Below, one piece after another: positions 1 to 8,663 of a stretch of 64,000 nucleotides of DNA (its first letter is position 1; every line of letters starts with the position of its first letter). Under the pieces are notes generated by a model, which was given only the letters and a program-made list of their open reading frames with translations, made no database searches and was not told where the DNA came from. Where the stretch lies: the NCBI GenBank assembly GCA_947589545.1, contig CANQBA010000008.1:27938-91937 (forward strand). The letters are read 5' to 3'. This stretch comes from an uncultured Oscillospiraceae bacterium. GTDB taxonomy: Bacteria > Bacillota > Clostridia > Oscillospirales > Oscillospiraceae. Position numbers and translations under genes: made by a program.

Positions 1-47
1 GCCATGATTTGACCTCCTTCAAAATGTGAAGAAAGGACTCATAGCAC

Positions 48-215
48 TTAGTTCTGCTTGAAGAAAAACTCCTTCAAACTTTGCTGGATAACTTCCGTCA
101 TTGTTATCTCGTGGCTGGCGGCATATTCGGACAATTTATAATGGAGTTCATCCGACAGACGTACTGTAACTGACTTTGCTTTAGTATGTTCCGCCTTGGG
201 TCTACCCGTTTTCAT
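48..215 (-). CDS. Ribbon-helix-helix (CopG/Arc-type) small DNA-binding protein
   Basis: A 55-residue protein. A basic N-terminus (MKTGRPKAEHTKAKS) leads into a beta-strand (VTVRLSDEL) and two helices ending EVIQQSLKEFFFKQN, the layout of ribbon-helix-helix repressors and antitoxins. The start at 215 is chosen because a GGAAGG/GGTGG-type ribosome site lies just upstream; a longer reading back to 293 has no such signal and adds non-family residues. No toxin partner is visible between it and the left edge. It lies among other mobile-element-type genes, so a role as element-borne repressor or antitoxin is inferred, not shown. Confidence 0.6.
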   Translation of the reverse strand: MKTGRPKAEHTKAKSVTVRLSDELHYKLSEYAASHEITMTEVIQQSLKEFFFKQN

Positions 216-392
216 TGTCGTAGCCACCTTCCACATAAGATTATTATATTTCCTGTAAGACAAAAAGTCAACAGCAACGTGCAACAAGTCCATAAAAATT
301 CAAATTGAGGTGATATAATCAATATTCTAAGCCACTTTGAACTCTGACTAAGCATTATCAGCATGAACCGTAGCGGCAAATTAAAAGTACGC

Positions 393-602
393 TCAGAATT
401 CCCGGAATGACTCCAGAAATCTTTCAAATATTTCGCAGTTAACAAGCGCGATACCGTCTACCTTGTAAACTGCTTTGGCCTCTTTTGCCAATGCTTGAAA
501 CTTGGTCAGTCCAAGACTGTATTTCTCGGCACCTTCCTTATATCTGACAAACTTCTTAGAGTAGCTTCTCATGGCTTCTACATCTTGCCTTCCAGCACTC
601 AT
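393..602 (-). CDS. DUF6462 / excisionase-like small protein of integrative elements
   Basis: A 69-residue protein beginning MSAGRQDVEAMRSYSKKF and containing YKEGAEKYSLGLTKFQ and a C-terminal CEIFERFLESF. This matches the small DUF6462 proteins that occur beside tyrosine integrases on Firmicutes conjugative elements and have an excisionase-like winged-helix pattern. The start at 602 follows an AGGAG site eight bases away; an upstream ATG at 632 lacks one. No integrase is present in the window, so this looks like an element end or leftover. Family recognition is from memory of the sequence pattern. Confidence 0.65.
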   Translation of the reverse strand: MSAGRQDVEAMRSYSKKFVRYKEGAEKYSLGLTKFQALAKEAKAVYKVDGIALVNCEIFERFLESFREF

Positions 603-632
603 TTCTAAAGTCTCCTTGCATAATAATTTCAT

Positions 633-1054
633 TATTTATATTTGGATTACTTCATAAATATCTTCAAATCCAAAAGCCGTATTATCAGGCGGCGGGGCCG
701 TCCTACTGCTCACCCCCGGTGTGGGAGTATGCAAGCTGTCTGTGGCTGGCAGACGGCGCGGTACTGACGGATGGTGACGGCGGAGCATTAACTGCCCAGT
801 CCGATCTCACGGTACCCCCCTTTGACCCTGCGGTACGGGCTTTGCGCGTTGCCCCATCACGCTTTGGGCGCGGCCAAGCGCCGGAAAACAGCTCAGGGTA
901 TCGCTCGTGTCTTTGATGCTATCGTTTTGACAGACGGGAGCGTTCCGTCCGCAGGCAGTCATCGCGTCTGAGCTGTGCCGTGATGCGGCGATCACTTGCA
1001 TACTGATATGAGCGGTAAATGCTCCCGCTGTTTGTCAAGGTGCATCATTAAAGG
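633..1054. other. Non-coding stretch, likely mobile-element remnant
   Basis: About 420 bases with no convincing gene. Short open frames exist on both strands (for example 719-916 plus and 807-1001 minus) but lack ribosome sites and have low-complexity, Arg/Pro/Gly-rich products typical of spurious frames. No clear inverted or direct repeat was recognised. Its position between an excisionase-like gene and a broken HTH gene suggests degraded element sequence. Confidence 0.4.
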
Positions 1055-1383
1055 CTAAGGGGAAAATTTTAAGAGGATGCTGTCAATCGTTTCGAGATCC
1101 TCGCCGGAAAGCTGCTCTCTCAGTTTTTTAAGCAACGATGTTTGCTTAAGGTGAGATGTTCTATTCGGGGTTGTCTGTAACCTGGTCGATACCATTTTGC
1201 CACTCTGACGCCCCCATACCGCCCACTGACAGTTTCTATGGGGTAGGAGCAAGTGAGGGTCATCACGTCCCGCCGGATGGTCATCTTGGAGACGTTGAAC
1301 TCACGCGCCAGATTCTCATATGTATCCTGTCGCCGCAGGCAAAGTACCTCCAAAAGACGTTGCCGACGCTCGGATGGCCCCAC
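1055..1383 (-). pseudogene. Frameshifted HTH (DeoR/HTH_11-type) regulator
   Basis: The first frame (1383 down to about 1151) encodes MGPSERRQRLLEVLCLRRQD followed by LAREFNVSKMTIRRD, a clear helix-turn-helix of the DeoR/HTH_11 type, then RYGGVRVAKWYRPG. Shortly after that the reading frame loses family resemblance. The -1/+2 frame resumes it with KQTSLLKKLREQL and ends LETIDSILLKFSP at 1055. The two pieces join into one ~108-residue protein if one base is restored near 1150/1151 (minus-strand context CTCACC|TTAAGC). This family usually ends with such an LLKKL...LETIDSIL tail, so a single-base deletion is the simplest reading. It could also be a sequencing error. Confidence 0.7.
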
Positions 1384-1867
1384 ATTCTCACCGCCTCTCC
1401 ACTCTGGACATCACACATGATAGGCGGTAATGTGTTCCGGCGATGAACACTTTAAAACAGAAATATCATCTTTTTTGCATAAGATGGTCTGATCTCCGAA
1501 CAACTCAGCGACATTCGTCGAGGAGAAAAATAAAAACGGGATAACAGACTGAGTTTCAAAATGTCTGTCGTCCCGTCCAAAATAATGTGTATGTGCACTA
1601 ATAGCGCACTTTTTTACGCTAAATAATGCGCTTTTACAGAGCTGAATATTCCTGTTGGTGTTATACCTTTTTTTGGCGATTTTACCTGATAGAGAATAAG
1701 CACGATAATGTAGCGACCATCCATTGCGCTCCTTTCTGGGGCACCCACGGAGGAGTGTCCTCTCATTAACTTAATTTGGCTGGATCGCAAAATACGCATT
1801 ATAACCGTGTGTTATAGCGCTCTATTGATGTATTTATAAACCGGCCATCCCACGGTAAAATTAATAT
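1384..1867. other. Intergenic region upstream of the XRE gene
   Basis: About 480 bases between the broken HTH gene and the XRE regulator. I find no supported gene. The stretch around 1595-1636 is A/T-rich and holds two similar segments (AATAGCGCACTTTTT and AATAATGCGCTTTTA) that might be operator half sites, but this is weak. Small minus-strand frames here lack ribosome sites. Confidence 0.35.
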
Positions 1868-1879
1868 GTGGTGATGAAA

Positions 1880-2236
1880 ATGCCAAAAGGGAAAAATGCC
1901 CCATCCAGCGATCTGCAAGAGTTGGGGAGACGCATCAAAGCGGAAAGAAAAAATTGCGGTCTTACGCAGCAGGAGTTTGCCAATCAGACCGGGGTTGGCT
2001 TTCGGCATATTCAGAATATTGCAAAGGGATTTATCAATCCGTCGTATGAGGTGTTGCTTCCGATAGTTCGCAGATTGGGCATGTCCGGTGACATCCTGTT
2101 CAATCCGCATATGGCAAAGGCGGAAGAAGAATCCAGGCATTTTCTCAATAAATTAGCCGTTTGCACAGACGAAGAGCGAAAATTTATTCTCAACACTTTA
2201 GATTTTATAGTAGAGGAGTTTTTGAAAAACCGCTAA
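1880..2236 (+). CDS. XRE-family helix-turn-helix transcriptional regulator
   Basis: A 118-residue protein. The N-terminal half carries a Cro/CI-type HTH (LGRRIKAERKNCGLTQQEFA then GVGFRHIQNIAKGFINPSYE), followed by a short helical C-terminal tail (CTDEERKFILNTLDFIVEEF). The ATG at 1880 is preferred because GGTGAT lies about five bases upstream; GTG 1868 and ATG 1874 are in frame but poorly placed. It is followed by a strong terminator at 2291-2334, so it is monocistronic. It probably regulates itself or a lost element; no link to the sugar genes is visible. Confidence 0.75.
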   Translation: MPKGKNAPSSDLQELGRRIKAERKNCGLTQQEFANQTGVGFRHIQNIAKGFINPSYEVLLPIVRRLGMSGDILFNPHMAKAEEESRHFLNKLAVCTDEERKFILNTLDFIVEEFLKNR

Positions 2237-2290
2237 AATATAGTCTTAAGCTTATCTACTGCCTAAGTTTTTTGACAAACTTATTGTTTA

Positions 2291-2334
2291 GAAAGGGAGC
2301 AACTTGGTAATGCTGAGGCTCCCTTTCTTTTTTT
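2291..2334 (+). terminator. Rho-independent terminator after the XRE gene
   Basis: A perfect 10-bp stem GAAAGGGAGC (2291-2300) with GCTCCCTTTC (2318-2327), followed by seven T residues. It ends plus-strand transcription of the XRE gene and may also act on minus-strand transcripts leaving the uronate operon that ends at 2367. Confidence 0.85.
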
Positions 2335-2366
2335 CACCGCAACTTAGTTTAATGCCTTTACACGTC

Positions 2367-3230
2367 TCACACGCCGGAGTAGGCGGCAAAGCCCGCGTCG
2401 ATGGGCAACACCACGCCGGTGATGGCGCTGGCGGCTTTATCGTCACACAGGAAGAACACGCCGCCCAAAAGCTCCTCGGCGTCCACGAAGCGCCCCATGG
2501 GGGTGCCGTTCAGGATTTTTTCGCTCCTCGCTGTGGGGGTACCGTCCGGGTTGAAGAGCAGGGCGCGGTTCTGGTTGCTGACCAGGAAGCCCGGAGCTAT
2601 GGCGTTGCAACGGATGCCGGACTTGGCGAAGTGCGTCGCCAGCCACTGGGTAAAGTTGCTGATGGCGGCCTTGGCACCGCTGTAAGCCGGAATCTTGGTC
2701 AGCGGTATGTAGGCGTTCATGGAGCTGACGTTCAAAATGACACCACTCCCCCGCCCCACCATGTCCTTGGCGAAAATCTGCGTGGGCAATAAAGTGCCTT
2801 GGAAGTTGAGCTTGAACACAAAATCCACGCCGGAGGGATCCAGGTCGAAGAAGGTCTTCTGCCCCTCCTTGGCCTCGTGATGGTACTCGTTATCCGTTGT
2901 GGCACGGGGGTTATTGCCGCCGGCACCGTTTATGAGGATGTCCACGGGGCCGAGATCGGCCAAGATGGCCTCATGGGCGGTCTTGATGGATTCGGGCTCC
3001 AGGACGTTGCACTTGTAGCCGTTGAGGACAAAGCCCTCGGCCCGAACCTCGTCGGAGAGCTTCTTCACGGCCTCCTCGTTTAAATCGAGAGCCGCGACCT
3101 TGGCCCCCGCTTGGGCGAAGGCGCGGGCCATAACGGAGCAGAGCACCCCGCCGGCACCGGTGACGACCACGGTCTTGCCGGTAAAATCTACTTTGAGGGG
3201 AAGATCAAGCATTCTAATCATCCTTTCCAT
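2367..3230 (-). CDS. uxuB: SDR-type D-mannonate oxidoreductase (fructuronate reductase)
   Basis: A short-chain dehydrogenase/reductase of up to 287 residues. It has a TGAGG nucleotide-binding loop near residue 25, an NVSSMNA strand and the catalytic YSGAK (YxxxK) motif. It is the last gene of a minus-strand operon, directly after mannonate dehydratase with the stop and start sharing one base (TAATG). In Firmicutes this gene pair interconverts D-fructuronate and D-mannonate and then dehydrates mannonate to 2-keto-3-deoxygluconate. The assignment therefore rests on family plus neighbour. The start may really be the in-frame ATG at 3212, which has a better-spaced AAAGG. Confidence 0.8.
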   Translation of the reverse strand: MERMIRMLDLPLKVDFTGKTVVVTGAGGVLCSVMARAFAQAGAKVAALDLNEEAVKKLSDEVRAEGFVLNGYKCNVLEPESIKTAHEAILADLGPVDILINGAGGNNPRATTDNEYHHEAKEGQKTFFDLDPSGVDFVFKLNFQGTLLPTQIFAKDMVGRGSGVILNVSSMNAYIPLTKIPAYSGAKAAISNFTQWLATHFAKSGIRCNAIAPGFLVSNQNRALLFNPDGTPTARSEKILNGTPMGRFVDAEELLGGVFFLCDDKAASAITGVVLPIDAGFAAYSGV

Positions 3231-4276
3231 TATTCAATCGTACCGCCGTTGGCCTCGATGAGTCCGTTCAAGTACGCGGAGCCAAGAGCCCGGTCAAAGA
3301 GGCCGTAGCCCGGTTTGCCCGTCTCACCCCAGATCATGCGCCCGTGGTCGGGGCGGAACCAGCCGTCAAAGCCGGTGTCCACCAATGCCTTCACAATGGC
3401 GTTCATGTCCAAGGAGCCGTTTTTCGTGAGGTGCCCGGATTCCTCGAAAGAGGTGTCGGGGAGGATTTTCACGTTGCGAAGGTGGATAAATCCGATGCGG
3501 CGCATGGCGGAGTATTTGCGCACGAGCTTGGGAATGTCGTTCTTCGGGGAGCATCCCAGGGAGCCGGTGCAGAGGCACATCGTATTGGACGGGCTGTCCA
3601 CGATGGAGAGGTAACGGTCAATGTTCGCCTCATTTGTGACCACGCGGGGCAGTCCGAAGATGGGGTACGGGGGGTCGTCCGGGTGGAGGGCCATGACTAC
3701 GCCGACCTCCTCCGCCACGGGAATAACGCGCTTGAGGAAGTACTCGATATTTGCCCAAAGTCCCTCCTCGCCAAGCTCGCCGTAAGCCCGAATAAGATCC
3801 CTCACCTCGTCCTGCGTGTAGCTGGAGTCCCAGCCGGGAAGGTGGATGTCGTCTTTGAGGGGGTCGAGGCCCTTCATCTGGTCCCAGTACATGACGAGAC
3901 TGGTGGAGCCGTCCACGCCCTCTTTGTCAAGCTGCGTCCGCGTCCAGTCGAACACGGGCATAAAGTTGTAGGTGACGCATTTGACGCCGTACTTGGCGCA
4001 TCTTCTTATGTTCTCGCAGTAATTTTCAATGTGCCGGTCACGTTCCGGGCGGCCCAGCTTGATCTCCTCCGTCACGGGGATGGACTCCACCACGTCGAAG
4101 ATGAGGCCATGCTCTTTGCACTCGTCGGCCAGGTGCTTGATAGATTCCTCCGGCCAGACCTCGCCGGGTTTTACGTCATAGACGGCGCTGACGATGGAGC
4201 GCATACCGGGTATCTGCCGTATTTCGTCTAAGGTTACGGGGTCACTGTCGCCGTACCAGCGAAAGGAGCTTTTCAT
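3230..4276 (-). CDS. uxuA: Mannonate dehydratase
   Basis: A 348-residue protein of normal family length. It shows the family's TIM-barrel metal-site segments: the MALHPDDPPYPIFGLPRV region, CTGSLG, the FIHLRNVK strand and a C-terminal RPDHGRMIWGE. UxuA dehydrates D-mannonate to 2-dehydro-3-deoxy-D-gluconate in the cytoplasm, a step of glucuronate/galacturonate breakdown. It overlaps the SDR gene by one base and follows a DUF4867 gene by twelve bases. Together these indicate that the operon's hydrolases release a uronic acid. No uronate isomerase (UxaC) or KDG kinase/aldolase is in the window. Confidence 0.93.
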   Translation of the reverse strand: MKSSFRWYGDSDPVTLDEIRQIPGMRSIVSAVYDVKPGEVWPEESIKHLADECKEHGLIFDVVESIPVTEEIKLGRPERDRHIENYCENIRRCAKYGVKCVTYNFMPVFDWTRTQLDKEGVDGSTSLVMYWDQMKGLDPLKDDIHLPGWDSSYTQDEVRDLIRAYGELGEEGLWANIEYFLKRVIPVAEEVGVVMALHPDDPPYPIFGLPRVVTNEANIDRYLSIVDSPSNTMCLCTGSLGCSPKNDIPKLVRKYSAMRRIGFIHLRNVKILPDTSFEESGHLTKNGSLDMNAIVKALVDTGFDGWFRPDHGRMIWGETGKPGYGLFDRALGSAYLNGLIEANGGTIE

Positions 4277-4288
4277 GAAATCCCCTCC

Positions 4289-4924
4289 TCAAATTTCAGC
4301 CGCCAGGTCGATGTTCTCGCCGGTCAGCCCGATATGCGCGCCGGATTTGGCCTCGTCGGACTCCGGGTGGGCCAGGAGCCACTTGTTGCGGGCGGTCATG
4401 TACGTGTCCTCGGCGTTTTTGGGAGTGATGGCGGGCGCGGGGAAATTGCTGCCGCGCGGCAGGACGATGGCGACCCGGAAGGGTTCGCCGGGGGTTATAC
4501 TGCACGGGGCGTAGTGGAGGGTGGTGGCATAGACCTCCACCGGGACGGCGGCGGGGGCGCGGAACGCCTTGACCTTGGCCGTGTCCAGCACGCCGTTTTC
4601 CACCTCGTCGAGGCGGGCCACCAGGAGGACGTACTCCCCCTCGCCGATGTTCAGCTCGCTGTCCCGGTGGTACTCCAGGCAGTTGAGCTTGGAATTTCGG
4701 CCCCAGCACATACCAATCTCCACGGGCATCCCGCCGTAGAAGTTGTTTTGGAACTCCCCGTAATTGCATGTGGCCTCCAGGGCGGGTATGCTGGGCTCGT
4801 AAGCCGTACCGCTCTCGGGGAGGGGGATGGTCTTGACGGCGTTCATGAGGCAGGTGGTGTCGTAGCCCTCCAGCACCCGGCCGTAGGGCTTAAATTCGGG
4901 GTCGTAAACGGAGTAAATCTTCAT
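4289..4924 (-). CDS. DUF4867 family protein
   Basis: A 211-residue soluble protein starting MKIYSVYDPEFKPYGRVLEG, with a conserved-looking core YGGMPVEIGMCWGRNSKLN and a HYAPCSI segment. This is the pattern I associate with DUF4867, proteins found beside sugar kinases and isomerases in Firmicutes sugar operons. Its histidine/glutamate pattern would suit a cupin-like sugar isomerase, but that is inference. It lies 12 bases after xylulokinase and 12 before uxuA, so it is probably part of monosaccharide processing. No signal peptide or membrane segment. Confidence 0.65.
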   Translation of the reverse strand: MKIYSVYDPEFKPYGRVLEGYDTTCLMNAVKTIPLPESGTAYEPSIPALEATCNYGEFQNNFYGGMPVEIGMCWGRNSKLNCLEYHRDSELNIGEGEYVLLVARLDEVENGVLDTAKVKAFRAPAAVPVEVYATTLHYAPCSITPGEPFRVAIVLPRGSNFPAPAITPKNAEDTYMTARNKWLLAHPESDEAKSGAHIGLTGENIDLAAEI

Positions 4925-4936
4925 CTTTTTCGCACC

Positions 4937-6412
4937 TCACATCAATTTTGGGAACAGGGACTTCATGGCAGGGTAAATCTCTTTGAATTGCTGATACCGC
5001 TCGTCGTAGAGGGCTGTTAACTCCGGGTCAGGTTCCGTAGTGGAGGCCACGGTCACCAGGGCGTCACAGGCGGCCTGGACGGAGGGATAGCGCCCGTCCG
5101 CCACCATGGCCAGGATCGCTCCGCCGTAGCCGGGGCCCTGCTCCGTGGTCACCATGTCCAGCGGGATTCCCAAAACGTTTGCCAGGATTTTGCGCCAGAG
5201 GGGCGACTTGGCCCCGCCGCCGCAGATGTTGGAGCGGGGGATTTCGATGCCCAGAGATTTCGCCACCTCAAAGCTGTCCCGGATGGCGAAGGCCACGCCC
5301 TCCAAAACGGCTTGGGTCATGTCCGCGTGGGCGGTGTCCATGGTCAGGCCCGTAAACGTCCCGCGGGCACTTGTGTCGTTGATGGGACTGCGCTCGCCCA
5401 TGAGGTAGGGCAGGAAGTAGACATGGTTGCGGCCCAGCTTGTCAGGGCTGATCTTTGCCTGCTCGGCGGAATAGTCCGTGTCATTTGAAATTTCGTCCAT
5501 CCACCACTTGTTGCAGGAGGCGGCGGAGAGCATACAGCCCATCAGGTGGTATCCCCCGTCCGCGTGGGCGAAGAAGTGCAGGGCGTTGTGGGGATCCACG
5601 CCGAACTTGTCCGAGGAGATGAACACGGTTCCGGAGGTTCCCAAGCTGATGTTGCACCCGCCGGTCCCCACGGTGCCGGTTCCCACCGCCGCGGCGGCGT
5701 TGTCCCCTGCTCCGGCGCAGACAAGGACGGTTTCGGGCAGGCCGAAAGCGGCGGCCACATCAGGTTTCAAATTTCCCACGGCCTGCCAGCTTTCAAAGAG
5801 CTTGGGCAGTTGGGCCTCCGTGATGCCGCAGATATCCAGCATTTCTTTCGACCAGCATTTATGCTGAACGTCCAACAGGAGCATACCCGAAGCGTCGGAG
5901 TAGTCCGTGGCGTGGACGCCGGTCATCTTGTAGACCAGATAATCCTTGGGGAGCATGATTTTGGAAATGCGTGCGAAGTTTTCGGGCTCGTTTTCCCGCA
6001 TCCAGAGAAGCTTGGGCGCGGTGAACCCGGCGAAGGCGATGTTGGCGGTGTATTGGCTCAGCCTGTCGCGCCCAATGACCTCGTTGAGGTAGTCCGTCTC
6101 CTTGGCGGTGCGCCCGTCGTTCCAGAGGATGGCGGGGCGGATAACCGAATCGTCCTTATCCAGGGCCACCAGGCCGTGCATCTGGCCGCCCAAACCGATG
6201 CCGCGCACCTCTTTGGCGTCCACGCCGGAGACAAGCTCCGGCACCCCCGCCAGCACGGCGTTCCACCAGTCCGCCGGCTCCTGCTCGCTCCAACCGGGGC
6301 GCGGGAAGCTGATAGGATACTCCTTTGTCATCTCTCTGACAACTGATCCACCCTCGTCCACCAGCAGAAGCTTCACCGCCGAGGTGCCCAGGTCGATGCC
6401 GATGTAGAACAT
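4937..6412 (-). CDS. xylB: Xylulokinase (FGGY family)
   Basis: A 491-residue FGGY carbohydrate kinase. The N-terminal ATPase-like motif IGIDLGTSAVK, GLGGQMHGLVALD, the AGAGDNAAAAVGTG segment and the C-terminal GGGAKSPLWRKILAN are those of the xylulokinase branch. It phosphorylates D-xylulose with ATP for the pentose phosphate pathway. Stop of the upstream GH78-like gene and this start are adjacent (no gap), so translation is probably coupled. No xylose isomerase is encoded nearby, so either it lies elsewhere or the true substrate is another ketose; DUF4867 next door could provide the isomerase step. Confidence 0.85.
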   Translation of the reverse strand: MFYIGIDLGTSAVKLLLVDEGGSVVREMTKEYPISFPRPGWSEQEPADWWNAVLAGVPELVSGVDAKEVRGIGLGGQMHGLVALDKDDSVIRPAILWNDGRTAKETDYLNEVIGRDRLSQYTANIAFAGFTAPKLLWMRENEPENFARISKIMLPKDYLVYKMTGVHATDYSDASGMLLLDVQHKCWSKEMLDICGITEAQLPKLFESWQAVGNLKPDVAAAFGLPETVLVCAGAGDNAAAAVGTGTVGTGGCNISLGTSGTVFISSDKFGVDPHNALHFFAHADGGYHLMGCMLSAASCNKWWMDEISNDTDYSAEQAKISPDKLGRNHVYFLPYLMGERSPINDTSARGTFTGLTMDTAHADMTQAVLEGVAFAIRDSFEVAKSLGIEIPRSNICGGGAKSPLWRKILANVLGIPLDMVTTEQGPGYGGAILAMVADGRYPSVQAACDALVTVASTTEPDPELTALYDERYQQFKEIYPAMKSLFPKLM

Positions 6413-8662
6413 TTAAACTCGCCTCACGATCATTTTTGTATTGTCGTCCGCAAAACCGCGGATCGTCATATTCTCCGGCACGGTCAACACGCAAATCTGC
6501 CCATCCCCCTCGTGCCGGTAGTCAAACTTCACAACGCCCGCCGGGGTGACCACCTGACCGCGCAGATCGGGCAGATAGGAGAGATCAGGCCTCACCGTCA
6601 CGGAGCCGTCCGCGTAATTGATCCCGGCTATCGTGCGGACCAGCTCGTAGAGGGGCAGGGCACTCCAGGCGTGGCACTCTGAGCGGCTGTCCTCCGGCGT
6701 CTCGGGGCAGGTGGTGCTCCCCTCTCCCGGCAGCGCCGCCCAACGGGCAATATCCGGCTTTGTGAGGTCATAAAGCCCCGCCGCCTCCAGCGCCCGGAAC
6801 CACTCGAAGGAGGTAGAGAAGGAGACGCGGAGTACATCCTTATCCTCCATGGCGTGGCGCAGGACCGTCCGTGCCCGCTCCCCGGTGGCAAGCCCGTCAA
6901 GGACGGCCCAGCTTTGCGCGTGCTGGGTGAACTCCGCATAGTCCGGGCCCTCCCGGTACATCTCTCGCTTTTCATCCCAGCAGAGAGTCTGGACGCGCTC
7001 CATAATCGCGGCCTTCCGTGCCCGGTACTCCGCCGCCAGGGCGGGCCGCCCGCCGGCCTCCCAGAGTACAGCCGCCCGCTCCAAGGCGTGGGCGTACATG
7101 AGGTTGATGATGGTGGAGGGGCCTGCGGTCAACGCTCCGGGGACGCCGCCGTATTCGGCCCATTTGGGGTGCCAGTCCACAAATTCCCAGTAACCCAGCC
7201 GCCCAACCAGTCCCTCTGGGCCGATTTTGCTGTCATAATAGGCTAAAATCCTGTCCAAATCCGGCAGATACCGGCGGAAGGGAACGATGTCCCCGCTCCG
7301 CCGCCATGTCTCCTCCAGCATAAAGATATAGTGGAGGGAGAAGGTGGAGATAATCTGCTGATAGGAGCCGGGGTAGCGCCCGTGAACAAGCCCGTCGGGG
7401 CTGATGGAGCAGTGAAAGTCCTCCAGTGCCTTCATGGTAAGGCGCTCGTCCCGGCTTACGCAGGCGCAGAACAGCGCCTGGAGACGGGTGTCCATGGGGA
7501 ACTGGTTCTGCTCGTAGTAGGGGCAGTCCATGTACGTCTCGTTCATGCACCGCCGGAGGGTTCGCACGCACAGTTCCCAGACCTCATGTACCCAGGGCTC
7601 GGAGGACTCAACGAAGCTCTCCACCGCAAGCGGGTAGCCCGTCTCCCGATAGGAGGCGGAGAGGAGCTTCACGGCCGCTTCATCCATTTCTATGGCAATA
7701 AATCTGAACGTCCGGTACCAGAAGGGCTCGAAGGTCACCTCATCGCCGTTTAAGATAAGTATGTCGGTGATACCGTCGTAATCTCCGTGCTCCGCGTCGT
7801 CCTTGCGGATACCATCGCCTGTGAACTTCTCCAGATAGACAACCCTCACCCGGCTTCCGGGGGCGCCGTGAAAGTGGAAAACGGGGTAACCGCTGGTCTC
7901 CTCCCCGGCGTCCAGGATGAGCGCGCCGTTTTTGGCGCGACGGGCTATCAAAAACTCCCGGGGCGTCTCATAGAGAAGCGGGATGGGGCGCTCCCGCATG
8001 GGAAAGCGGCGCAGAAGACCCACTCTTTCCATAAATCCGTCCGTCCCAACCGGCTCCAGCGGCTCAGGTTTACCCCAGGAGGACGCGTCAAAGTCCGGCT
8101 CCCGCCAGCGGTACGGATATTTCCCGAAATCCGCCGTCTCCATCACCGCGCCGAGACAGCTGGTGACCTCATTGGAGGTGAGGTAACGGCTGCCATCCAG
8201 AAAAACCCGCCAGTCCGCCTCGCCGGTGGTCACGTCCGCCAGGATCGCGCCGTTTTCCCCATGGATCTGCCCCTCCACCGCCAGCCTGTGGCCGCCGCCG
8301 GGGGTGAGAACGGACTGGATGCCCGCCCGATCGTCCTGCTGGTGGACGCTGGCGTAGTGGTCCATGTAGAGAACCTGTGCGGCTAAAATGTTTTTTCCGA
8401 CTTTCAGGTGTTCCGTTACGTCCACCGTCTCATAATAGCACCTGTGCAGATCCCCCTTGCAGGGGCCGGAGGAGACGGACACGCCGTTGACCCACAGCCG
8501 GTAGCGGGAGTTTGCGCAGATTTGGAGCGTCAGAACTCCGCTCTCCATAAGGTCAAGCTCCAGGCGAAAATACGCAAACCGCCCGGTCATATCCCCGTGG
8601 AGGATATGGCAGCGCTCCGCCTCGCTCCGGGGCAGGCCCACCCACATGGCCTTATTCCACAT
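6413..8662 (-). CDS. GH78-like alpha-L-rhamnosidase family protein
   Basis: A 749-residue protein with the modular shape of alpha-L-rhamnosidases: N-terminal jelly-roll (SRYRLWVNGVSVSSGPCKG), middle beta domain, then the (alpha/alpha)6 barrel and a C-terminal beta domain. The acid region reads DCPYYEQNQFPMDTR where canonical GH78 enzymes have DCPQRDERxGWTGD, so this belongs to a divergent branch whose specificity cannot be read off. No signal peptide; cytoplasmic. It abuts the xylulokinase gene and begins one base after the acetylesterase gene ends. Expected role is removal of a terminal rhamnose-like residue. Confidence 0.75.
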   Translation of the reverse strand: MWNKAMWVGLPRSEAERCHILHGDMTGRFAYFRLELDLMESGVLTLQICANSRYRLWVNGVSVSSGPCKGDLHRCYYETVDVTEHLKVGKNILAAQVLYMDHYASVHQQDDRAGIQSVLTPGGGHRLAVEGQIHGENGAILADVTTGEADWRVFLDGSRYLTSNEVTSCLGAVMETADFGKYPYRWREPDFDASSWGKPEPLEPVGTDGFMERVGLLRRFPMRERPIPLLYETPREFLIARRAKNGALILDAGEETSGYPVFHFHGAPGSRVRVVYLEKFTGDGIRKDDAEHGDYDGITDILILNGDEVTFEPFWYRTFRFIAIEMDEAAVKLLSASYRETGYPLAVESFVESSEPWVHEVWELCVRTLRRCMNETYMDCPYYEQNQFPMDTRLQALFCACVSRDERLTMKALEDFHCSISPDGLVHGRYPGSYQQIISTFSLHYIFMLEETWRRSGDIVPFRRYLPDLDRILAYYDSKIGPEGLVGRLGYWEFVDWHPKWAEYGGVPGALTAGPSTIINLMYAHALERAAVLWEAGGRPALAAEYRARKAAIMERVQTLCWDEKREMYREGPDYAEFTQHAQSWAVLDGLATGERARTVLRHAMEDKDVLRVSFSTSFEWFRALEAAGLYDLTKPDIARWAALPGEGSTTCPETPEDSRSECHAWSALPLYELVRTIAGINYADGSVTVRPDLSYLPDLRGQVVTPAGVVKFDYRHEGDGQICVLTVPENMTIRGFADDNTKMIVRRV

Positions 8663-8663
8663 C

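Noticed and set aside
719..916. Short plus-strand frame near the left edge
   Set aside because: No RBS, no family resemblance, composition typical of spurious frames.
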